This document shows, one piece after another, positions 41,320-51,778 of a stretch of 64,000 nucleotides of DNA; within the stretch, counting starts at the first letter, position 1; every line of letters begins with the position of its first letter. Below the pieces are notes generated by a model. That model saw only the letters and a program-made list of their open reading frames with translations. It made no database searches and was not told the DNA's origin. The DNA is taken from the NCBI GenBank assembly GCA_002104985.1, contig MCGO01000107.1:62001-126000 (forward strand), read 5' to 3'. Source of the stretch: Rhizoclosmatium globosum (taxonomy: Eukaryota > Chytridiomycota > Chytridiomycetes > Chytridiales > Chytriomycetaceae). The position numbers and the translations under genes are program-made.

Positions 41320-43856
41320 ATGACTTCACTCCGCCAACTCGTCCAAGGTGGAGCCGGGCGCGCCTCGCCCCGACCACGCGATCTTCCGCTTCCGTCGCTT
41401 CCGATGGGGTCTTCAACTTCGGCGTCGTCAAAGTCGTCGTCAGTTGTCGTTGGGCATCGACAGCGCTTTTCGTTTCGCGAAGACGCGCTTCTTTTTGAGG
41501 CAGTTCAGAAAGCATCGACAAAGAAAGACGCGAAAGTATTGGCAATGAATGTGCTGAGTCACAGGCCAAAGACGTCCGTGGTTGCGCGGCTGAAGTCGCT
41601 TGGGCTTCTGAAGAGCTTTGACAACAACTTCAACAAGAACACTGCTTCGACTGCTTCCTCAGCCGTGTCACATGAAACACAGGAAAAGAAAGTATTCAAG
41701 GGCATCCAGGATTGGTCTCATGTGCATTCAAAGGCACTTGTCGAGGCTGTCGAGGCGTTTGGGTTCAAGTGGACTCTCGTTGCTTCAGATCCTTTGTTGA
41801 GTGGTTGGAGGACGGAGTTTCTGCTCAATCAGTATTGGATTGCCGTGAATCATGGTAATTATTTATTGAGTCTCTGGAAACTTGGCGAAAAGGGAGGAAT
41901 AGAGAGTGAAGCGAGTAACCAAAGAAAATGAGAGCGCAGCGAACGACCTTTGGCGAAGCGAATTGAAGGAATGCAGGAGAGAGGTAGAGCGAGCGGTGCG
42001 AGCATGGAAACGGAAATGTGAATGAAGCAACAACATTCCACCCATTTACCCGCATACTCATCAAAAACAAAATACAGCAACAAAGAACGATCCACCCCCA
42101 TCCAAAAAGTGGACACCCGAATTAGACGCACTCTTGACGGAGAAAGTATCAAAATTATGGGGAAAGTCGTCGCGTCCATGGATTGACTTGGCGGAAACAA
42201 AAGAGTTTTCCATGTTCACACCCATGCAATTATATTACCGATGGACAACAGTTGCAGATCCACTTGTCAAGTCTGTTGGAACTGCCTCAACAACAGGATT
42301 TGGATGGGGAATAGAAGAAGACCGAGCATTACTCGAAGAATGTGCGAAGCAAGGTAACTTTAATTTCCAAATCCCTCATCAATTCTTCACAATTAAAAAA
42401 ACACACACGTGAAAAATCAAAGGACCCGGTCGAATTCGGTACCACCGCATCCACCACCCCTCCTCACCTGCTACGGAACCGCACACCTCCGAGTCCGACA
42501 CCACGCACTCACATCAAACCGCATCTGGACACCTGAAGAAGACGCCCGGATCCAGGCCTTCAACAACGAAACAAAAGGGATTCGAAACCGGTGGGTCAAA
42601 CTTGCTCAAGAGTTTGGAGACGGTATCCGGCCGCGACAGTTATTCGAACGGAGCCTTGAACTCCGAGCTACAAAGTTCAAGACGGGCGCGTTTTCGAAGG
42701 AGGAGGATGATTTGATTGTTGCGACTGTTAAAGAGTGTTGTGGAGGGTTTGATTTACGGGTTTATAAGAAGCAGGGGAATGGGGGTCGTGATTTGTATGA
42801 TGTGATTGCGTCTGATGGGTTCTCAACGGGTATTTGGGCAATGATTGGGGGGGAGTTGAGTCGAGATCCGAGGAATGTTGAGACGCGTGCGTTTCAGATT
42901 TGGCGGAATAAGAAAGAGTCTGTGTTTCCGGAAGAAAGACTTGTGGAGTTGGAAGAGTATTTGGATATGTTGGGGCGAGGCTTGAAACCTGAGGTTTGTG
43001 GGGTTTGTTTTTGGTTAGTGGGTGGGGATCTAATTGTCTTTTGAAGTGGTCTAAGCTGTCGCATCGGTTCAAATTTCCGTCACGGAATATTTCTAGTTTG
43101 GCTGCTGCAAGATATTCTTTTTGGAATTCAACTGCAGATCGGTATCTTATGGATGTTGTGACACAAGTTCTTGACGAGGCTGTAGTCAAGACCAAGGCGG
43201 GTTCCAAGCTTCGTTTAGATCATTCTGAATTACCAGTGCCTCAACTTGTTCCGTCTGCACTGCTTGAGAATGTTTGTCTGTCAAAGAAGGTGAAACCGCT
43301 TGATCCTCCTCCAGATTCACAAGCACCCTATGAAAAGTTACCTGAAGGACACGTCTCAGCACGAGAGTTGCTTCAACTCGCAGAAAGGAATCTGAATTTA
43401 CGGATTGATTACGCGTTTGTCCGTGCTGGAATCTATATGAAAGGAATCCAGGACGTACCTTCTGTCAGTGAGACTGTACCTGATTCAACACCCACTGTAT
43501 CGCCACTAGATACTATTCAACCCGGCGACGACGCTGTATCCGTTGGCGGACTCACAACGAAACGAACCAACGCCTTCTCCGACTTTTACACCATGTTCTC
43601 ACACATAATTCCATGGGAAATCGTGTCTACCCGATTAAATCAGAAACTGGAGGTTGTAGTATTCGCAGGTCGATCATATAACTCGATGCCGCAGGATCGA
43701 ATGAAAGATGAGAACGGGGAGTGGTTTGTTCGAAGGCTTCCGAGTGGGCGAAAGAGTTATGGTGGACCGTATGCGATCAAGTTTCGAGGGGAGAGGTGTC
43801 GGAGGAGGTGGATTTCGTTGGTGAAGGAGAGGCTTTGGAATACGGATAAGTGGTGA
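41320..43856 (+). CDS. Myb/SANT-like DNA-binding protein
   Basis: Exons: 41320-41854, 42078-42354, about 42424 onward, and a last exon from about 43048 to 43856. First ATG of the frame is 41320 (MTSLRQLVQGG). SANT/Myb-like repeats are seen as KKWTPELDALLTEKVSKLWGKSSRPWIDLA....PMQLYYRW, GWGIEEDRALLEECAKQ, NRIWTPEEDARIQAFNNETKG..NRWVKLAQEF....PRQLFERSLE and KTGAFSKEEDDLIVATVKE. The C-terminus contains WEIVSTRLN...KFRGERCRRRWISLVKERLW, another repeat. Four or more repeats recall SNAPC4/REB1-type factors; function is inferred as transcription. Between 42424 and 42500 the frame changes: either a long intron ends at ccgag near 42500 or one base is missing in a C run. Confidence 0.65.
41880..42020 (+). 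repeat. Intron repeat related to the HMG-intron element
   Basis: Inside Myb-gene intron 41855-42077 (223 nt) lies ttggcgaaaagggaggaatag then gagtgaagcgagtaaccaaag, agcgcagcgaacgacctttg and gcgaagcgaattg. The same order of blocks (ggaatag, gaagcgag, agcgaacgac, tttgcgaagc) occurs in the reverse complement of 39820-40170. Since the HMG gene is on minus and Myb on plus, the element has the same orientation relative to transcription in both introns. Confidence 0.65.
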
Positions 43857-44017
43857 TGAGGGGTTTTGTGGATGAATGGAGGTTTGCGTATTTGCGAGGG
43901 TTTAAATCATTAAATGTGAATTGTTTGTTTTGTTTTTGACTGGACACTTTCACTTCAACACGAAAGGATCCCAAAACCACAAACATTCTCCGCCACCTTC
44001 TTCGCCGAGTACTTGGA

Positions 44018-45320
44018 ATGACTGTCTACGCAGTGCGAGTAGGGCGCAACCCGGGACTGTATTCGCAATGGTTTGAGAGTGTTTCCAGTCGATTTCAACC
44101 AACTCCAACCCACCTGAACCAATCACAATCACAAAAAAGGGATCTCTGCAAACAACAAGTCGACAAGTTTCCCCAATCCGAATTCAAAAGCTTCAAAAGT
44201 GTCACCGAAGCGGCGGAGTTCTTGAAACAACCGTCGAAAACTGGAAAGAGAATCAGCGAATCCGTCGTGGCGTCGATGGCAGCGAACTTGGATGCGAACA
44301 AGGGAACTTCTTTTGCTGATGAAAGTGTGGCAGGTGTGAAACGAAGGGCCGACGATTCAACGCAACAACCAAAGAAACAGCGCACATCCACGTCTGCTTC
44401 AGTGTCAATTAAACCTTCAACAAACACACATTCATCAACCCGTCTCCTCTCAATCGACTCTCTCAAACCCGTAACTGCAACTGCAACTACCCCATCAAAC
44501 AACTCGGACTCAGAGCAACCACAAATCAAAGGAATCACTCAAAGGATTACAGTATACACTGACGGCGCATGTTCTGGAAACGGTCAACGACACGCGAGAG
44601 GTGGAATCGGTGTGTTTTTTGGGGACGGGGATCCGCGGAATATTAGTGAGCCTTTGCCGGGTCCTGTTCAGACTAACAATCGGGCTGAGCTCTTGGTATG
44701 TGCGACGAATCGCGAGAACAGATATGGTTGAAAAAGATTATTGATGGATGCTCGAAAGCTGGCCGGACTTGTTTAACGGCGTCAGGCGAGATCGGATTTT
44801 GGAGCTGTGTCTGTAGCAAAAGAATTCTTTGAGCTCAGAAGCGATAGATGGATAACGAAGAAAGAAACCAAACAAAATGGAAAGATGGAATTGGGAATCT
44901 TTCCGAAAGAAATAGCTCTTGAGAGTATTCGTACTCTATTTCAGGATCAAAATTATTTACTTCATCTGCAGGCGGTAATACGCGCTCTACGCGCATGTCC
45001 ACCAAACGCAGCCATCACGATCAAGACTGACTCTACCTATGTCCGTAAAGGAATCACGGAATGGATATCAAACTGGCTTCGGAACAATTGGAGAAATTCA
45101 AAAGGTGATGCTGTCGTGAACAAGGATTTGTGGGAGGAATTGGTGGTGGAAATGAATGCACGGAATCGAGATGGTGTCAAGAATGTTGATATTGTGAGTT
45201 TTGCTTTTGTTTACTGCAAGGTACTTACTTTCTTCACAGGAATATATTAAAGCGCATGCTGGAATGTGGGGTAATGATCAAGCGGATCAACTTGCCGTAG
45301 AAGGAGCAAGGAGGCATTAA
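44018..45320 (+). CDS. Ribonuclease H1
   Basis: Exons: 44018-44695, 44972-45193 and 45240-45320, for 326 aa. An N-terminal hybrid-binding domain is recognised by YAVRVGRNPGLYSQW and VDKFPQSEFKSFKSVTEAAEFL, with about 20 extra residues between its halves. A disordered linker (KRRADDSTQQPKKQR) follows. The catalytic domain has ITVYTDGACSGNGQ (first Asp), TNNRAELL (Glu), AVIRALRACP, IKTDSTYVRKGI (second Asp), EYIKAHAGMWGNDQADQLA (His and last Asp). All four acidic residues are present, so it should be active. It removes RNA from RNA/DNA hybrids in nucleus and mitochondria. Intron 1 (276 nt) is long and partly open. Confidence 0.93.
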
Positions 45321-45371
45321 GCAAATACCAAAAGTATCTTTATTCACGTTTAATTTTTCTCAAGTTTATAT

Positions 45372-47055
45372 TTATGTTGTCGGCATCATAGACGATCGCA
45401 TCATTGACGTTGTCACAAAACTCGAAAGGATACTGCTGGAGAGTGCCTTGTATCCAATAAGCGCGCTATAAAGCATCGACACACAGCACATTATGCCGAA
45501 TATAATAAACTGCCATGTCCAACCAAGCTTATCATAAATATACGATGCGATCACTGGACCGACGCAGATCCCCAGTGCCCAAACAATCGTCATCAACGAA
45601 TACGCCATAGTCACGTATTTATGAGGAACAGCGGCAACGATCGCAGGAGAAATAGGGACAACTGCCATTCCAAGAGAGAATCCCATTAACCCAAGAGTCG
45701 TGCACGTGTATTCCAACCGTACTGGACCTGGAATTGCAAGAATAAAGAGTGAAATTGAACACAAAGAGAAACTGATGAGGAAAGTTCTGCGCATTCCAGC
45801 TTTGTCGAACATATAGCCTCCAATAAAGCCACCAAAGACTAGGGGAAGCATTAGTGAAATCCAAACGAGACCAACTGTTTCAGCGTTCATGCCGTATAAA
45901 TGATCTAAATGGTATGGGAGAGTTGGCTCGATGCCGTTCTGTACAATACTCAGAACTAAAGTAACAATTCAGAATGTGGAACAAAAATAATTCTTTCCTT
46001 ACTCATATTAAGAAACAATACAGTCCAAAGGCGCTTGAATTTAATCAAGTCTTTCACTTTCAAGTTTGTTGCATTTGAAGCAAAGCTTTTACCTGTGGTT
46101 CTTCTCAACATTGGTTGTGAGGGTGTTGTTGGTGTCAAAGGTTCAAATTGGACAGGAGACAATTCAAGTTCTTTCATAGCAGTGGTTTTTGTGGGTAACA
46201 CGCCCAGAGTGGTGTTTCCAAATTTAGTGGTGGTTGGGGCATCAGCGTCAATGTATTTTCCAAGTTCACTTTCATCGTCGTCGGGGAATGCGGAGGGCAT
46301 GACTTCAATGAGCATTGAAAGGAAAATGATGTCGATGAGAAGCAGGGCCGCGCATAGTATAAACGGCGCCATACGCGATATTTTGTATAATTGCCCACCA
46401 GCTGGAGGTCCAATAACCTTCATCAGAATTAAAATGTATCACGATACACTATTGAAAAACTCACCTGTCCAAGACTATACCCACCCATAATAATCGCCAT
46501 CGCAGACCCCAGATTCTCGTTATCATCTCTATAAAAATCCGCAACAATTGACATTCCAAGCACCCAGACACCATTCGACGCGAAACCTTGAAGAAATCGA
46601 GCAAATCCAAGCGCAAACAGAGACTGTCCGACTGCGAATAAGGCTGTTGCACCTGTCAGCGCGATAACTGACAGGAATATCATCCATTTCTTGCGGAGAT
46701 GGAATTTGCTGCATACGAGGCCGAAGAATGTCGATCCAAATACCATTCCGATGCCGTATACTGTCTGTTGGATTTTGACGTCATATGGTGTTGGGTGATA
46801 TGGTTAGCGCTTACAAGTAATATCCCTGTAAACTCTTTCGGCGCGTCAATATCTTTGAGGATAGAAGGGACGACTTTTGAAACGTAATTGAGTAACTTAA
46901 AATGTCAGTTATATAGTACCTGGTATAACGACGCTGTAAATAACTGGTATAATTAGTCACGCGAACTGGAGTTGCAATAGGGGAGGAGTACCTGTGTCTG
47001 TCATAACGCCTATGAGGACAACAAGCACTGCATAAGCTTTGCTTGTGAATAGCAT
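45372..47055 (-). CDS. MFS carrier of the DHA1/vesicular amine transporter-like group
   Basis: Six exons: 46992-47055, 46920-46943 (a 24-nt microexon), 46815-46873, 46465-46764, 46003-46417 and 45372-45955. They sum to 482 codons. Exon 1 and the microexon create helix 1, LVVLIGVMTDTVIYSVVIP, which has the D-x-x-x-Y-x-x-x-x-P pattern of SLC18/DHA1 carriers. Other family marks are GFARFLQGFASNGVWVLGMSIVADFY and YSLGQVIGPPAGGQLY (motif C GxxxGPPxGG). The C-terminal half has LGMAVVPISPAIVAAVP and GICVGPVIASYIYDKLGW. About 12 helices can be counted, with a long central loop (residues around MKELELSPVQFEP). Substrate unknown; amine or drug/proton antiport is typical of the group. Confidence 0.88.
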
Positions 47056-47622
47056 TGTTTTAGCCGTATGTTCCGTTGATGCGTTGTTGATTTCGAAGAC
47101 AATGTAGGTCCCGAACAATGGGGGAAAAAAAACTCAGGTGTCATTATCTACGTAATTAAGTGTCCAATCAAAAACGGTTCCAAGTATATAATCTAAATAT
47201 GTTGTAATACAATTAAGTTATGTTACAATAAACAAATTTTAATTTACAAATATACATGCTAAGCTTCTTCTCCAATGCCGTCAAATATTCCAAATGCTTC
47301 AGTTCGGACAGATCCTTGGGAATACAAAAACTTGTTACACTCCTCGTAATGAGTGCATCCTCTCTTTTGAATGAGACACATGGCAAGCCACTTTTCTAAT
47401 TCTCAATTCGTAATGTCACATCCACAACCAACCTCACTTAAAAAAAAATAACCCCATCACCAAAATGTGAGTCGAACTTGCCGAAGTTCACTTGCTGAGC
47501 ACAATACCCATACCAAAAGACACGTGCTTTTTGAAAACGGTTTGTAAGCGCGCCAAAAATCGATAAAACAGGGCGATTTCAGCTCACCCTTTCTTCTAAA
47601 ACTTATCTGCCAAACAAAAAAC
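47056..47622. other. Intergenic region containing a glucosidase II beta exon fragment
   Basis: These 567 nt lie between divergent genes. At about 47262-47345 the plus strand reads SFFSNAVKYSKCFSSDRSLG and then acttgttacac. This matches [19 protein letters not shown] and gaacttgttatacac in the last exon of glucosidase II beta (52.98-53.10 kb), with the segment between deleted. The rest holds nothing recognisable. Confidence 0.6.
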
Positions 47623-49558
47623 ATGGGATTGACTGATCAAGTTAAAGCAAAGACTATCGAGCTTGTCATGGAGTGAGTCGCATCATCTTATGATCAACTT
47701 TCTGACACCAAATTCTATAAAATTATAGCCTTGCTTCCAAGGACACTGCTCTTGACGACCGCAAATTTCCACCAACAAAGACTTTACAGCTCGTTGCCAG
47801 TCTTCCAAAAGAACAAGCTGACAAGTTGAATGGCCAGTTTTTCATGGCAATTTGGGATGACTTGCCCAAGGTGAATCGCCAGTATCCAGCCATGGGACAC
47901 CGTGCTGCAGATGGTTCCAATTACTACATCTCTAACCAGAATCTTGGTGCCGCCAACACTCCCTATGCGAGAACCATTACGACTTCGCACTTCCCCATCA
48001 AAAGCGAGCTTCCAGACGCCGGGCAACTCTTTGATGACCTTATGAAGAGACCCGATGAATCCGAGGTCCCCTTCGACGGAAACAAGGCTGGCGTCAACAT
48101 GCTCTTGCACTCCATGGCCAGTGTGATTACTCATGACATTTTCAAGACAAAGCCTGGCGACCCAACCATTAACCAGACCACCAGTTACTTGGACTTGTCT
48201 TGCCTCTACGGACCCACCAAAGAGGAGCAATCTCAAATCCGCACAGGCGTTGACGGTTTGATCAAGCCAGACGTGTTTTCCGACGCGAGACTCCAGTTCC
48301 AACTCCCATCTACGGTGTACCTGTTGATTCTGTTCAACAGAAACCATAATTACATTGCAAAGCAGCTTTTGACGGATGCTGTGAATGTGCAGGAGAACTA
48401 CCGGTTCACGCATTTGGCTGGGAAGGATAGCCCAAGACTTAGTGCTGAGCGGACTGATGAGATTGTGTTCCAGACTGCGAGGAACATTAATATCGCTTGC
48501 TACACTAATGTTGTGTTTCATGAGTATTTGTTGACTATTTTGGATGTTGATGTTAAGGGTACGTATTCCCTTGCACCAAATGAGCAGACCCCGAAGGACG
48601 CTTCTTATGGGTACGTGTTTTGTTTATACCATCGTATGCGACTTCTCTAAATTATTGCTTTAGTAACGTTGTTAGCGCCGAGTTCTCTTTCATTTATCGT
48701 TGGCACAGTGGTATCAGTCGCGAAGATGCGGAATGGCTCAAGTCTATTCCTATCGACAAGTACTTGAAACTCCGCAAGGAATTCTCGTTCCAGTTGACTG
48801 CCGCTGAAACTGATGGAAACGATGCTGCGATCCAGAAAGCCAAGATGGAACACGGCAAAGCCATGATGGGACTCTTGCCTGAATTCGGTCTCTCTAAGGA
48901 AGATTACAGCCTTGGACCAATGTGTATTGGATACCACAGAGACCCAGCCACGAAAGTGTATTCCAACAAGGATTTGCTCCAAATGCTTACTAACGGAATG
49001 GAGAGAGTCACATCCAAAATGGGTGCCCGTAAAGTTCCAGAATCTTTGAGAGAGATTGAAATTGAAGGCATTGAGTCTGCACGTCGTCAAGGTCTTTGCA
49101 CTCTCAACGAATTCCGCAAGCACTTCCGTTTGAAGGAGTACAATTCGTATGAAGAAATGATTACGGGTCCCGAGTGTCCTAAGGCAGACCCTGTCGTCAT
49201 TGCGGCGTTGGAAAAGCACTATGGAAAAGATGGAATCAATCGTGTCGAGTTTTATCCGGGAATTGTTCTTGAAGCTACAGACGGAGAGGGAATTTCTCAA
49301 GGATATTCGATTATCCGTGCAATCTTGGCCGATGCAATCAACTTGATCAAGAACGACCGTTTCTTGGTCTATGGCTTGAATCCACACGAATTGACTCACT
49401 GGGGTTACAACTACTACAGAGCAAGTGGAGACGAAAGACAAGATGGGCTTATTTTCAAAAAGATTGTCCTCAACTGCTTCCCTGAGTGGGACCGCCCAGA
49501 GCTCCAAGAGCGTTTGAAGAACCCATTCCGTGTCAGTGGAGAGCTTCACAAGGTTTAA
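47623..49558 (+). CDS. Haem peroxidase-type fatty-acid dioxygenase (Ppo/linoleate diol synthase-like), no P450 domain
   Basis: Exons: 47623-47672, 47729-48610 and 48664-49558, for 608 aa. The animal-haem-peroxidase fold of fungal Ppo enzymes is shown by HSMASVITHDIFKT (distal His), TSYLDLSCLYGPTKEEQSQIRT, FNRNHNYIAKQLL and EFSFIYRWHSGIS. In the last of these, Tyr-Arg-Trp-His supplies the catalytic Tyr and proximal His. Further marks are DLLQMLTNGM and LNEFRKHF. Ppo and linoleate diol synthases oxygenate C18 fatty acids, and most have a C-terminal P450 hydroperoxide isomerase. Here the protein stops after NPFRVSGELHKV with no Cys-haem motif, so only the dioxygenase half is present. The product would be a hydroperoxide. 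It could make oxylipin signals. Confidence 0.88.
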
Positions 49559-49763
49559 TGAGTACCTACATGTTTTGTCAGTTTTTGTTTCAATCATTAT
49601 GTTAGCACCAATAAAAGAAGATTACACGTTTCTTAAATGTTTTAAACAATTTGATGATTCGGACGGTTTCATATATTCACTTTTAAATATAACTGTTGTG
49701 TCAGAATAATATCCGTTGTTGATTCCAAGTCGATGAGGTGCACCGTTATGTATCCACTCCAAT

Positions 49764-51742
49764 TCACAAGCAAGAACTGGCGGTAGTCTCCTCCATTCTC
49801 TGCCCACGATTTATTTCATTCCAAAATTGTCTCCAGTTGTCGTCTATTTTCCCATCCCATCGAGTACCATCACCTAGTTCCAAGCCCAACAATCCCAAGT
49901 ATGCAAGGTATTCTCCATGATTGGAAGCACTTCCGCTTATATCAATGCAGTCAACGTTATTTCCCTTTTTGAAACGATTTTCAGATATATCAATGCAGTC
50001 AACGTTTCCTTTTTTGATATGATTTTCAGAAGCATTTGCTGTACTCTTTATTTCCAGTAGCATTGCTTGCATCACAGGTCCAACTCGCTCGGAAATTCCC
50101 CTCTCTGACATCAATTTAAGAGCAAAGCTGATCAGTAGCTCAGCAATCTCAATTACAGAATCAACGTTGCATGGGACGAACTCCCACCATTCTTGTCCCA
50201 TACGACACACCAAAAACCAAGCAGTGACGATTACTTCAAACAACGGATACCATAAAGGAGAGTGATATAAAATCACTCGAATTCGACTGTGATTTGACTT
50301 CTCCATCAATACTTTGACAACACGTGCTGTATTTTCCAGAGCGGAATACGATTGCTTTATGGCCCAGACAATATTTCCACACATAGGCGACGTAAACTGC
50401 GGTAGAAATAAGGTATTAAACCCTGACAAATACAATTGGGAGCGATAGATGAGAGTTAAACAAGTCAGAAGTTCCAAATTCATGCACACCACAAAAACTT
50501 CCGTCGGATCCACGTCTTTCAGGAGTACAGACGCTATTTCATCAGGATATTCAAAGGGTAGCAATAAATGAGAGGGAACTTTTGATCGGATGAGTTCATA
50601 TTGAAGTTGTAGATTCACATATGAAGTTGATGAAACTATTTCATGAAGTGACGATGGTGTACTTGTGTAATGTTGCTTAATGACCACAATAAGTCGCCGA
50701 ACTTCGTAGAATGGCTCGCACGAGCTGATGGCGCCAAAGACACCTGGTATTGCCCGAATTGGTTTCACCTGGTGAGAGAATATGCTTTTTAATCCACAAT
50801 CTAAATTTCGAGCCATCTCATCTGAATGTCAATATTTAGTAAGCTCATCTTCTAATCTTCCAACAATTCCTTACAATTTGATACTAGACATAGAATCCAC
50901 GTTATTCGACGCCGTTCTTCTTTTTCAATTTCGCTGGATTCAACAAGATGAGGCAGTTCATCGGGATCCACATCCAACTGCAACAGAGGTACCAAGTTTA
51001 CAGCCATTATCAGAAACGGAAGTCCCAGCTGATCCTTCTTCATTACTTGCGAGTACACATAAATCCAATAAAACGCTTTGACAGTCGCAGCAGATGGTTT
51101 GTCTGCTGCAAGAATCACGGCCTTTCGCGCTCGTTTGAAGAAACAGAGAGCAGCTTCATCGGAGATTGTTTGCGAAAAATACGCTGCAATGGCGCAGACA
51201 ACCACTCTATTGTGTTAATCTTCAGCCTTAATTGTCATCCATAATCTTGGTCTTTACCGTAATGAGGGGCGTTGTGTGAAGAATGTCATCATGAATCCAT
51301 TCACGTCCATTGTAAACTGTAACGTTGAGACACGAGAGTTTGTTGTTACAAACATGAGAACGCATTCAAAGTCCTCCATAGTTGGCATAAGATCAGGATC
51401 TTCCATGTACCAATTGTCGTGGTTCGACTCCAATATTGGAGCTTCTATTGCTTGCATGAATTGAGAGATGGCTGGAGCAGGAGCAATCTGAACAGAATTG
51501 CCGCCAAGCCACTGGTTCAGGGGGATTGGATACGAGATTGAGCTATAGATAGGCGTTTCGTATGTCTGGGACACTGGAGAAGGAAGGGTTTTGGCATTGT
51601 CGGTGTTGGGGTAGATGCATTTGATTCCTTTTGATCGGCAGCCTGAGCAACCAGCGGGCTCTTTTGTGCAACCCTTTTTTCTTCGCTGGCACTCTTGGCA
51701 CGAAGTCACTCGAGAAGGATACGGATCGCGGGGAACGTTCAT
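49764..51742 (-). CDS. Zn2Cys6 fungal transcription factor
   Basis: Exons: 51258-51742, 50890-51206 and 49764-50821 (620 codons). The N-terminal zinc cluster SCQECQRRKKGCTKEPAGCSGCRSKGIKC has all six Cys with the standard C-x2-C-x6-C-x6-C-x2-C-x6-C spacing (residues about 15-42). The middle-homology region follows: AALCFFKRARKAVILAADKPSAATVKAFYWIYVYS and KEERRRITWILYEMARNLDCGL. The exon 2-3 junction uses a weak gtctag donor, but it restores the RRR.xW.LYE.AR pattern of the family. Near the end is an imperfect tandem repeat (KKGNVDCIDISENRF / KKGNNVDCIDISGSA). It is a nuclear sequence-specific activator; target genes unknown. It is head-to-head with glucosidase II beta (37 nt), so the two 5' regions overlap closely. 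Confidence 0.9.
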
Positions 51743-51778
51743 TCACTCGCTAAGCAAAAAACAATAAATTAAAAGGCG

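Noticed and set aside
42430..42445. gtcgaattcggtacc looks like a cloning polylinker (vector contamination)
   Set aside because: Only 15 nt match such sites, and the flanks on both sides continue the same Myb gene.
44018..45320. RNase H as part of a retrotransposon
   Set aside because: It has a hybrid-binding domain and introns, and no reverse transcriptase, integrase or LTR is near.
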